This document shows, in pieces, positions 36,412 through 44,409 of a DNA stretch of 64,000 nt. The stretch covers positions 4,402,001 to 4,466,000 of the forward strand of contig NZ_JAVIWL010000001.1 of NCBI RefSeq assembly GCF_034314045.1. The letters run 5' to 3'. The translations under genes were made by a program, and so were the position numbers. Each line of letters begins with the position of its first letter. Position 1 is the first letter of the stretch. The DNA is from Glaciimonas sp. CA11.2 (lineage in GTDB: Bacteria > Pseudomonadota > Gammaproteobacteria > Burkholderiales > Burkholderiaceae_D). The notes beneath the pieces are model-generated. The model did not search any database, was not told the DNA's origin, and worked only from the letters and a program-made list of their open reading frames with translations.

Positions 36412-36810
36412 TTGATTTCTCATGTTTTTGTTGGGGTGAATGACTTTCCCGCTGCGCTGGTTTTTTATTCAGCGGTCACGCGCGAGCTTGGACTGATTTT
36501 GAAGTTCAGCGAGCCCGACAAATCATGGGCTGGTTGGGTTGCGCCAGATGCGCCTCGTCCCATTTTTGTCATCGGCAAACCCTATGATGGCAATACCGCG
36601 ACCGCTGGAAACGGGCAGATGATCGCCCTCCTCGCTCCTACGCGTGCGGCTGTGGATCGCACTTACGCCAAGGCGTTATCCCTTGGTGGACGCTGTGATG
36701 GACCGCCCGGTTTGCGGCCGCATTATCACCCTGATTATTACGGCGCTTATTTTTCTGATATCGATGGAAATAAGTTGTGTGTTTGCTGTCACGACCCTAT
36801 TCCGGCATAG
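36412..36810 (+). CDS. VOC-superfamily (glyoxalase/bleomycin-resistance-like) protein
   Basis: 132 residues from a TTG preceded by AAGGAGG. A single vicinal-oxygen-chelate domain: MISHVFVGVNDFPAALVFYSAV, a central NGQMIALLAPTRAAVDRTYAKALSLGG and the end RPHYHPDYYGAYFSDIDGNKLCV. Metal-ligand candidates are His4, Glu near the middle and the aspartate/histidines of the last strand. Function cannot be set from sequence; typical roles include lactoylglutathione lyase-like or antibiotic-binding activity. Follows pcaF by 126 bp. Confidence 0.8.
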   Translation: MISHVFVGVNDFPAALVFYSAVTRELGLILKFSEPDKSWAGWVAPDAPRPIFVIGKPYDGNTATAGNGQMIALLAPTRAAVDRTYAKALSLGGRCDGPPGLRPHYHPDYYGAYFSDIDGNKLCVCCHDPIPA

Positions 36811-36960
36811 CAATCATTAGAACAATTGCAGACACTGTATAAATAAGCGCAACTAAAATTACAACAATAATTCCGATAAATTATCTATTCATTAGATATT
36901 CAATTAAACTATAAAAAATGACATTTTTATTCTTATAATTTTTATTAAATATCTATTCAT

Positions 36961-38328
36961 ATGTTATTCAATAACAAAAAAAATCAGATAACGGCGCTGC
37001 GCCAACTTCTTGCTAAGGAACCGACTGATGCGAAGACGCTTTCTTCCGCACTTGGTATCAGCCAGCCGACGTTTTCACGGTTGTGGCCGACCGCTGGCAA
37101 CGACATTCTTGCAATCGGCGCTGCACGGGCGACCATGTACGGGCTGGCACGTACCATTCGTGATGTTGGCCCGTCGCTGCCTATTTTTCGTATCAATGCC
37201 GATGGACATCCTGAAGACTTCGCGCAACTCACCGTTTTATCAGGTCATTGGTACGCGTACCAATTTACAGGCAACAAAAGCGTCTTTACCTGCGAAGGAT
37301 TGCCGTATTTCCTACAGGATAGTCGGCCACAAGGTTTTTTGGGGCGCATGGCACCGCGCGAAAACGCTGATTTGCATCTGCCAGAAGACATTCTGGAATG
37401 GACGGATGACGACGCACTGTATTATTTAGCCCGACGCGGCGAAGATAATATGGGCGATCTTGTCGTTGGTAATGAATCCTACCGCCGCTTCCTGGGGGAC
37501 AATTCGGATACGCAAAGCAATCTGCTTGCAGAGGCTGACCGCGACACGCGCTATCCTGAATTAGCAGAACGTGCATTAAAAGGTGAGGCTGTTGGCTCAT
37601 CTGCGGGAGGCGAGCAACCCAAATTCACTACCGCTATTGTACGCGGCACGGATGATTCACCGTCGGCGGTGATCGTCAAATTTTCTCCCGACATTCGCAC
37701 GGCCGGTGGTCGACGTTGGGGCGATCTGCTGATTGCCGAACATCTGGCGATCGCGATGTTGCGCGAAAATGGCATACCGGCTGCCGCTTCCAGCATTTTA
37801 GTTGCTGGCAATCGCGTGTTTCTGGAGTCTGTCCGCTTTGATCGTATCGGCACGGCTGGACGAACGCCGATGATATCGTTGTCGGGGTTGATCGGTGAAA
37901 CGGGAGCCGCTGAAAAAACCTGGTCATTTGTCGCGACGATGCTCGCTAATCGGAAAAAGTTATCTCAGGCTGACTTGGTCGTGATCCAGTTACTGGACGT
38001 CTACGGCGCGTTAATTGGTAATACTGATCGTCATCCGGGTAATCTCTCTTTGTCCTGGACGGTGGAGGGATTTTTTGCCTTGAGGCCATGTTACGACATG
38101 CTGCCGATGATGTATCGGCCAAATGCACAAGGCGAAGTGATAGAACGCACATTCACTTTATCCGGTTTGGATCGCCTCGACTTACGTCAGTTGCCGGTTG
38201 CGGCGAACCTTGCTAATCAATTTTGGAATAAGGTGTGCAAAGATCACCGTATCTCAGATGACTTCAAACGCATCGCTGGTCTGCATATGGCGGCTATGGC
38301 GATTGCCGCTCCCGAAACAAGGATGTGA
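36961..38328 (+). CDS. HipA-like Ser/Thr kinase with fused N-terminal HTH (YjjJ/HipH type)
   Basis: 455 residues. Residues about 15-45 form a DNA-binding helix-turn-helix (TDAKTLSSALGISQPTFSRLW); the rest is a HipA kinase: P-loop-like SSAGGEQPKF (about 214-223), ATP-binding lysine VIVKFS, catalytic loop GNTDRHPGN with Asp356, and the metal-binding YDMLPMMY. In E. coli the similar YjjJ/HipH is a standalone toxin-like kinase with the antitoxin-type HTH fused in one chain, so no separate hipB is needed; none is seen. Upstream DNA (36811-36960) is extremely AT-rich and has no ribosome site, suggesting leaderless or weak translation. Confidence 0.88.
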   Translation: MLFNNKKNQITALRQLLAKEPTDAKTLSSALGISQPTFSRLWPTAGNDILAIGAARATMYGLARTIRDVGPSLPIFRINADGHPEDFAQLTVLSGHWYAYQFTGNKSVFTCEGLPYFLQDSRPQGFLGRMAPRENADLHLPEDILEWTDDDALYYLARRGEDNMGDLVVGNESYRRFLGDNSDTQSNLLAEADRDTRYPELAERALKGEAVGSSAGGEQPKFTTAIVRGTDDSPSAVIVKFSPDIRTAGGRRWGDLLIAEHLAIAMLRENGIPAAASSILVAGNRVFLESVRFDRIGTAGRTPMISLSGLIGETGAAEKTWSFVATMLANRKKLSQADLVVIQLLDVYGALIGNTDRHPGNLSLSWTVEGFFALRPCYDMLPMMYRPNAQGEVIERTFTLSGLDRLDLRQLPVAANLANQFWNKVCKDHRISDDFKRIAGLHMAAMAIAAPETRM

Positions 38329-38354
38329 CTTTGGTGGAGTGTTGAGATGAGTTG

Positions 38355-39137
38355 CTAAGAATATTGCGCCAAAGATTGATCGAAATGATCAACCAGGTCA
38401 GAAGCCACCGTGTTCATCGCGCACCGCACCACATCTCCGATGACAATAATACTGGGACTGCCGAGTTGCGCGGCTGCCAATGCAGCCGGTAACTCGCCCA
38501 ACGTGGTAATGAGTTGCGATTGCGCGTCCATGGTAGCCGACTGAATCACCGCTACCGGAGTCGATGCGGCCTTGCCACCAGCCATCAGCGCAGCTTGTAT
38601 TTCATTGCAGCGGGCCACGCCCATGTATATCACCAGCGTCAGGCCGGTTTGGGCCAGTAACGCCCAATCCGGATTGGATTCGGGCGTTTTGCCGTGACCG
38701 GTTATGAAGATCGCGCCTTGGCTCCAGTCACGATGGGTGAGTGGTACGCCAATTGAGGACGGCGCTGCCAAACCGCTACTAATGCCATTGATTACATCGA
38801 CAGCAATCCCAGCCGCCATGAGATGGTCACGCTCCTCTCCGCCGCGGCCAAACATAAAGGGATCGCCACCTTTTAGCCTGACGACGCATTGCCCGGCTTG
38901 TGCCTCGGCAATCATCAAGCGCTCGATAAAAGCTTGCGGCGTGGATTTGCACCCACCACGCTTGCCGACATGCACGATCCTGGCATCAGACTTAGCATGC
39001 TCGAGTATGGCGGGATTGACCAGATCATCGACCAAAATCACATCGGCGCTGGCAATTGCTTTGACTGCTTTTAAAGTCAGCAAATCAGGATCGCCGGGAC
39101 CGGCACCGACCAAAAAGACTTTTGCGAGGTTCATCAT
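38355..39137 (-). CDS. cobA: Uroporphyrinogen-III C-methyltransferase (SUMT)
   Basis: 260 residues. Hallmarks: VFLVGAGPGDPDLLTLKAVKAIASADVILVDDLV (about 5-38), VGKRGGC, VVRLKGGDPFMFGRGGEE, VVPGISSG-type loop (here VINGISSGLAAPSSIGVPLTHR) and TLVIYMGVA. Adds two methyl groups from SAM to uroporphyrinogen III giving precorrin-2, feeding siroheme (for sulfite/nitrite reductases) or cobalamin. ATGs at 39137 and 39134 are both possible. The enzyme is the single-domain form, not the CysG fusion. Convergent with the HipA-like gene. Confidence 0.93.
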   Translation of the reverse strand: MMNLAKVFLVGAGPGDPDLLTLKAVKAIASADVILVDDLVNPAILEHAKSDARIVHVGKRGGCKSTPQAFIERLMIAEAQAGQCVVRLKGGDPFMFGRGGEERDHLMAAGIAVDVINGISSGLAAPSSIGVPLTHRDWSQGAIFITGHGKTPESNPDWALLAQTGLTLVIYMGVARCNEIQAALMAGGKAASTPVAVIQSATMDAQSQLITTLGELPAALAAAQLGSPSIIVIGDVVRCAMNTVASDLVDHFDQSLAQYS

Positions 39138-39534
39138 GGGGCAGTTATATCGAATGGGTAAACTTAACACTAAGCAAGCATTGTTCCAGCAAAATCGATG
39201 TAGTGGTTATTTGTATTGATTTTTGATGATGTATCACACTCATCGACGGACTTTAGCCAACTCACGATCATTGCATTGGTCGATTAGTTGATTAGTTGAT
39301 CAGTTGATTAGTGGCCTTAAGCAAACGGCTTAGGTGCGACTTTAGCTGAGTAGATAGCTGTAATACGCCCCATTCTAGCTTTATGAATGCACTATTTGAG
39401 TGAAAATTTGCGCCGTAGTGGGGAGGCACGTTAGTTCATCAATCCCACGCCCCATGCTTGTATTGCGCGAGGAGGTGCGAATGTCACACTTCCCAAGCAT
39501 CACATTTCATGCCAATAAAACGCTCGCAATAGGT
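39138..39534. other. 397-bp gap with an 8-bp tandem repeat
   Basis: GATTAGTT-type octamer is present four times in a row at 39282-39313 (two exact copies, two with one change). It lies downstream of the dppA-like gene and upstream of cobA. No gene is visible. Confidence 0.6.
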
Positions 39535-41157
39535 CTATTGCGTTAAATCAACATGTTGGAATTCATATTCACTGAACACAGACATTTTGAATCCGATCAC
39601 GTTTTTACGGATGGCTGCATAACGTACTGCATGTGCGATGGAAATCCAGGGCGCTTCTTCATGCACAATAAGTTGCGCTTTCTCATAAAGTATTGCGCGC
39701 TCGGCCTGATGTGGTGTGCGCTTGGCGCTTTGTATCAGCGTCTCAAAGGCAGGATTACACCAGCGCGCTTTGTTGCCGCCGCCTTTAATACTGTCACAAC
39801 CCAACAATGTAGCAAAAAAATTATCCGGGTCGCCATTGTCGCCATTCCAGCCGTACATCATGACCTGTTGCTCACCTTGATTGCTGCGCTTAACATATTC
39901 CGCCCAATCGTAAGTAGCAAGCTTGGTTTTGATCCCGATTTTTGCCCAATCCGACTGGATTAATTCTGCCATACGTTTGCCATCGGGATTGTACGGACGG
40001 GTAACGGGGAGATACCATAATTCTACCTCGGCACCATTCGGATAACCTGCCTTGGTTAATAGCGCTTTGGCCTTAATCGGGTCATAAACAACGTCGACAA
40101 CCTTATCGTTGTAGGACCAGAGCGTCGGTGGGATCGGATTTTTTGCCGATTGTCCTGCGCCTTGATAGACAATATTAACTATGGCGGTCTTATCAATCGC
40201 CATAGTCAAGGCCTGACGGACCAACTTGTTATCGAATGGCTTTTTTTCCACATTAAAGGCGATGTAGCCAACGTTTAAGCCTTCTTTGCTCAGTACCGTG
40301 ACGTCTGGATTAGCCTTCATCAAAGGGACATCCGCTGGTTTTGGCAAGGTCATGACCTGACACTCGTTAGCTTTTAGTTTAGCGTACCGGACCGATGCAT
40401 CCGGTGTGATGGCGTAGATCAGGTTATCGAGTTTGGGACGTCCACCCCAATAGCCGTCAAAAGCCTTGTAACGGATCACGGCGTCCTTTTGATATGACAC
40501 AAACTGAAACGGGCCGGTACCGAGTGGTTCGCGATTAATGATTTCCTGCATGCCGAGTGCCTTCATTTTTTCGGCGTACTCGGCCGACATAATTGCGGCA
40601 AAATCCATCCCTAAATTGGCAATGAACGGTGCTTCTGGATGCTTTAGCGTAAACACAACGGTGTAGTCATCTCGCTTCTCCACCTTATCGATGATTTTAT
40701 CCATCGCCATATCCAGGTAATAGGCAAAGCTCTGCCCTGCCGGGAGTTGGTGGAACGGATGATTGGGATCGCCCATACGGTTGAAGGAAAACACGACGTC
40801 ATCGGCATTAAAATCACGCGTCGGGGTAAATCGGGCATTACCCTGAAACTTGACACCTCGACGCAATTGAAAAGTGTAAGTCAGACCGTCAGCAGATGTT
40901 TTCCAGGATTCTGCCAATGCAGGTTGAATTTTAGTGGTCCCTATTTCAAAGGCCACCAATCGATCGAACACTGGCACTGATGAAGCCTGAAATGAAATAG
41001 CCGTTGTATAAAGCTGCGGATCAAACCCTTCAGGGCTGCCTTCCGAGCAGAAAACGAGTGTCTTAGGTGTCTTAGCGGCAGCAATGGCAAACCCGCCATG
41101 GAGAGTTAACATTGTCAGCAAACTGGCGGCTACAACGACATTCGATTTCGTTCGCAT
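39535..41157 (-). CDS. Peptide/dipeptide ABC transporter substrate-binding protein (DppA family)
   Basis: 540 residues from MRTKSNVVVAAS; signal peptide about 1-27. SBP family 5 signatures: LVFCSEGSPEGFDPQLYTTAISFQASSVPVFDRLV, PALAESWKTSADGLTYTFQLRRGVKF, NADDVVFSFNRMGDPNHPFH and QVMMYGWNGDNGDPDNFFATLLGC. CSEGSPEGFDPQ and the C-terminal GWNGDNGDPDNF are as in DppA, so dipeptides (or heme/aminolevulinate) are likely ligands. No dppBCDF genes adjoin it here, so it is an orphan binding protein using a permease encoded elsewhere. Confidence 0.92.
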   Translation of the reverse strand: MRTKSNVVVAASLLTMLTLHGGFAIAAAKTPKTLVFCSEGSPEGFDPQLYTTAISFQASSVPVFDRLVAFEIGTTKIQPALAESWKTSADGLTYTFQLRRGVKFQGNARFTPTRDFNADDVVFSFNRMGDPNHPFHQLPAGQSFAYYLDMAMDKIIDKVEKRDDYTVVFTLKHPEAPFIANLGMDFAAIMSAEYAEKMKALGMQEIINREPLGTGPFQFVSYQKDAVIRYKAFDGYWGGRPKLDNLIYAITPDASVRYAKLKANECQVMTLPKPADVPLMKANPDVTVLSKEGLNVGYIAFNVEKKPFDNKLVRQALTMAIDKTAIVNIVYQGAGQSAKNPIPPTLWSYNDKVVDVVYDPIKAKALLTKAGYPNGAEVELWYLPVTRPYNPDGKRMAELIQSDWAKIGIKTKLATYDWAEYVKRSNQGEQQVMMYGWNGDNGDPDNFFATLLGCDSIKGGGNKARWCNPAFETLIQSAKRTPHQAERAILYEKAQLIVHEEAPWISIAHAVRYAAIRKNVIGFKMSVFSEYEFQHVDLTQ

Positions 41158-41385
41158 GCGGCTCTTTCTATTGTTTTCTTGTGACAATAAATATACCGTG
41201 GGACCTATTATTTTGACAGGGTAATTTGATGAGATGCATCATCACCGTCGTTATACAGTTGCCATACAGTTGCAAGATCGGTAAACGATACGTAGACCTG
41301 TCCGATAATGTGGCATGCAAACGTAAAAAATTAGTGAGTTGGCATTGCGGAGAAGTGATCATCAAGATCATGACGGCGCTTAAAC

Positions 41386-41410
41386 ATAAAACGGACGCCA
41401 ATAGCGTCCG
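41386..41410 (-). terminator. Intrinsic terminator after the 41440 gene
   Basis: On the minus strand a seven-base stem CGGACGC/GCGTCCG with loop of five (41392-41410) is followed by TTTTATGTTT. Lies 30 bp beyond the stop codon of the stress-like protein gene. Confidence 0.7.
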
Positions 41411-41439
41411 CTGTGTTCGCAATTTCAGACCCCACGTTT

Positions 41440-42087
41440 TTAGCGCGTGTCAGTGGGTTCGGTAGCCGCGCCGCCAGCATTCACGCCGCCTGATTTTCCC
41501 ATAATGTCGTCATAGGGCGTTTGTACCAGCTGGAACGGGTATGCACGTGACGGAAAGCTTTCCGCCTCTTCTGTTTTTTCGGACTGTTGCGCAATGTCGG
41601 GGTTGTCCTCCAGCGCAGGCCTGATTTTGGCTCTGTCTGCGAGCACTTCCTCAGGCGTATAAGGCCGTGCCGCCGCATCGAAGCCGCTATACCCATCTTG
41701 ACGCCACCCTTCAACTTGTTTTTCGATATCTAACGCACCCGCATTGCGCAAGGCTGATTGCGCTATCGGCACCAGCGCATCATCGTCTACCGTAATCGCC
41801 ACCACCGCGTGGCCGCGCCGAACCGCCTCAGAATAATGGCCAATGTCTTCATGATGGCTACCAAATAGGTGAACAAGAAGATCTCGAAGGTTATCTGCGA
41901 CACCAGCAACAGCGCGGCGCTTCTTATCGGATGCGGGAACATCTGATTCATGCGATCGATACGACATATGCGCTTCGTGCATGCGAACATGTACGTTGGA
42001 AGCCTCGAAACCAGATGATATCAGCGCCCGCTGAGCGTCTTGAGCGATTTCATAATTATCGAAAACACCAACCACTGTTTGTGACAT
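41440..42087 (-). CDS. General-stress-protein-like hypothetical protein
   Basis: 215 residues behind a very strong GAGGAGG site, implying high expression. The N-terminal part (QTVVGVFDNYEIAQDAQRALISSGFEASNVHV; later GHAVVAITVDDDALVPIAQSALRNAGALDIEKQ) is the ferredoxin-like domain of general stress protein 17M-type/DUF1269-like membrane-free proteins. The C-terminal third is polar and low in complexity. No enzyme motif. Single gene with its own terminator. Confidence 0.7.
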   Translation of the reverse strand: MSQTVVGVFDNYEIAQDAQRALISSGFEASNVHVRMHEAHMSYRSHESDVPASDKKRRAVAGVADNLRDLLVHLFGSHHEDIGHYSEAVRRGHAVVAITVDDDALVPIAQSALRNAGALDIEKQVEGWRQDGYSGFDAAARPYTPEEVLADRAKIRPALEDNPDIAQQSEKTEEAESFPSRAYPFQLVQTPYDDIMGKSGGVNAGGAATEPTDTR

Positions 42088-42564
42088 ATAGCCTCCTCAA
42101 TTTTTGGGATACCAGCTTATATCTCTGACCCTAGTCCAAGGTTTGATTTTCAGCTAAGACTGCTGGCAGAAAATGTTTTCGTTCGTAGTCTACTCAATCG
42201 CTGGCCCAAGTCAGATGCCTCATTCTCATTCTACGCGCTTTGCTTATATTGAATTTTCGTAAGACGAATGAAAGTTTTACGCAGTTCAAAACTCCCTCTT
42301 GAACACATTTTCTGTCCCATTTTTCGCGCATCATTTATGTGGATATTTTCAGATAAAATCTAGTCTAGACAAAGTAGTGTTTTTATAATATCTTATTAAG
42401 AAGATAACCTTATTTGGGTTTAGTAGCGTTAATCTTTAGTAGATTCAATCAATGGTTGCTATCTGGAGTATTTCGTCGGGCGGATCATAGGGAGATCAGA
42501 ACGATGAAAGTAAGTTAGCAGTTTCGGTAGTCTTGGTTTTCATAAAAACTAAAAAGGAAAAGCA
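42088..42564. other. 477-bp leader region of the polysaccharide operon
   Basis: AT-rich. Contains the palindrome TCTAGTCTAGA (42359-42369) and, at about 42504, a four-codon reading frame (ATG AAA GTA AGT TAG) behind AGGGAG. The long untranslated stretch before the operon suggests post-transcriptional or multi-site control; no protein gene is visible. Confidence 0.5.
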
Positions 42565-43494
42565 ATGTTTTCCTCCCAAGAACCAATCTTTCTGTGTTTT
42601 TTCTCAGCCATTTTGTTACTCGTGGCTTATCAACTCTACCGATTCCGTTTGGAGTTGTCAGGGTTGCGTCCCCCGGCGCGGCGCGTGATGGGTACGTTGC
42701 CTATTCTTGCTGTATTGCTGCCAACCAATAGCGTGTTTGAGTTTGCCAAACTAACGTCGAGTGGATCAGCAGTGCTGTATGCACTTGAACTGATCGGGTT
42801 CATCATTTTGGCGTTCGTCATTTTCAACCTGATCTGGTTGATTCGGTGCATCACGAAGTCCAACAAAAAATTGATCATTCTCGCCATTGGTGCGCATCCC
42901 GACGACATCGAGTTAGGTTGCGGCGCGGCGTTGCTACGCTACAAGGTCGAAGGGCATGAAACACATGGCATTGTATTTTCGGTCGGCGAAGGTGGCGTCT
43001 ACGGTGCCGCTGCAAAAAATGGTAATCCACGAAGAAAAGAAGCCGAAAAAGGTGGTCGTGTGCTGCAACTTGATAGTTTGACTGTGCTGGAATTTCCTGA
43101 CACCAAATTAGGCACCCGCCAGGATGACCTTAAACGCGTGATTGAAGAAGTCACTCGCCAACTTCATCCTGATTTGATATTTACCCATAATCGCCATGAT
43201 CTGCATGCTGATCATCATGCTGTTTATCTGGCATCGCTGGAGGCAGCGCGTCGTGTGCCGACCATGCTTTGCTACGAAAACCCCAATACGCCACCCGATT
43301 TCCGGCCTAATTATTTTATCGACGTTTCCCTGTATCTCGAACAAAAAATTAAAGCGTTGAAGTGTCACGCAAGTCAAACCCTATCCCGTCCATATATGGA
43401 AGAGGATATCGTACAAAGCTTAGCGAGAGTGCGCGGAAGTCAGGCACGTCTGCGCGCAGCTGAAGCATTCGAAGCCATCAGATTTACGGCTTGA
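42565..43494 (+). CDS. Membrane-anchored PIG-L-family deacetylase
   Basis: 309 residues. Three hydrophobic segments at the N-terminus (about 8-24, 42-58, 72-95) precede a LmbE/PIG-L domain with the zinc motif AHPDDIELGCG (about 112-122) and HDLHADHHAVY (HxDHH, about 212-222). PIG-L enzymes remove N-acetyl groups from GlcNAc-containing substrates or small-molecule thiols. First gene of a four-gene operon with a glycan synthase and exporter, so it probably deacetylates the polymer or its precursor. The N-terminal membrane anchor is unusual for the family. Orientation of the active site, cytoplasmic or periplasmic, is not certain. Confidence 0.87.
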   Translation: MFSSQEPIFLCFFSAILLLVAYQLYRFRLELSGLRPPARRVMGTLPILAVLLPTNSVFEFAKLTSSGSAVLYALELIGFIILAFVIFNLIWLIRCITKSNKKLIILAIGAHPDDIELGCGAALLRYKVEGHETHGIVFSVGEGGVYGAAAKNGNPRRKEAEKGGRVLQLDSLTVLEFPDTKLGTRQDDLKRVIEEVTRQLHPDLIFTHNRHDLHADHHAVYLASLEAARRVPTMLCYENPNTPPDFRPNYFIDVSLYLEQKIKALKCHASQTLSRPYMEEDIVQSLARVRGSQARLRAAEAFEAIRFTA

Positions 43495-43524
43495 CGATAT
43501 AAATCAGGTCCTTCAGAGGCAAAG

Positions 43525-44409
43525 ATGAGACAAACAAAAAACGTTTTGGTCACCGGCGTCGGCGGCCTTTCCGGTAAAGCTGCGATGCACGTGCTCAAGA
43601 ACAAGGGATTTCGCGTGATCGCCGTCGATATGGTTCCAGTCGAGCACTGTGCTGATGCTTTCTTCTTAGTCCCGCCAGTCCGCGACCCTCGCTATATCGA
43701 TGAGTTGGATGCATTATTGGCTGCTCACGATATAGGCTGGCTTTTTCCGACAGTACAGGAGGAACTCGTTCTCATTGCCGAGCGCGCGGCCCTGTATCGG
43801 CGTCGCGGAATAGCGGTTTTTGTAGGAAATCCTGAGGCAGTCGCCATTTGCGACGACAAATGGCGCACGGCGCAAACGTTGGGTGCTGCAGGTGTCGCTG
43901 TACCGAAGAGTGCTATCGGCAAATCTGGTTCGGCAGAAGTGATGCGATTGGGCTTCCCGTGCGTATCCAAACCCAGGGTTGGTCGGGGAGGTCGTGATGT
44001 TGCGGTACATGATGGACCAATCGCACCCTTGGCTGAATCCGGTGACAACAATCTTGTATGGCAAGAATTTATGCCCGGCACTGAATATGATGTGTTGATG
44101 ATGCTTCCGCCAGAACAACCGCTGGAAGTGACAACCGTCATCTTCGAAAAAACACTCCTGCGGGAAGGACGTACCGGTAACGCACTGGAAGTAACACGCG
44201 TCAATGCACCGGATGTGCGCAATCTCGCCCTCTCCGCTGCTAGAACTCTGAAGTTAGTCGGTCCACTTGATATGGATATTCGGCGCGATATCAATGGCGT
44301 TGCGCATGTTCTTGAGATCAACGCGCGAATAGGCGCCCATACCCAAAAAGCACCGGAGATTTTCGATGCCATGGTAGATCTTTATGCATTGGGATATCTG
44401 GGCGGATGA
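43525..44409 (+). CDS. ATP-grasp ligase (carbamoyl-phosphate-synthase-like)
   Basis: 294 residues. N-terminal Rossmann-like pre-grasp (NVLVTGVGGLSGKAAMHVL) and a central ATP-grasp fold: DKWRTAQTLGAAGVAVPKS, FPCVSKPRVGRGGRDVAV (ATP lysine), LVWQEFMPGTEYDVLMM and the metal site LDMDIRRDINGVAHVLEINARIG (conserved Asp/Glu/Asn). Such proteins join a carboxylate to an amine or other nucleophile. In glycan loci they can add amino acids to sugars. The exact acceptor is unknown. 31 bp after the deacetylase; stop overlaps the glycosyltransferase start (ATGA). Confidence 0.82.
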   Translation: MRQTKNVLVTGVGGLSGKAAMHVLKNKGFRVIAVDMVPVEHCADAFFLVPPVRDPRYIDELDALLAAHDIGWLFPTVQEELVLIAERAALYRRRGIAVFVGNPEAVAICDDKWRTAQTLGAAGVAVPKSAIGKSGSAEVMRLGFPCVSKPRVGRGGRDVAVHDGPIAPLAESGDNNLVWQEFMPGTEYDVLMMLPPEQPLEVTTVIFEKTLLREGRTGNALEVTRVNAPDVRNLALSAARTLKLVGPLDMDIRRDINGVAHVLEINARIGAHTQKAPEIFDAMVDLYALGYLGG

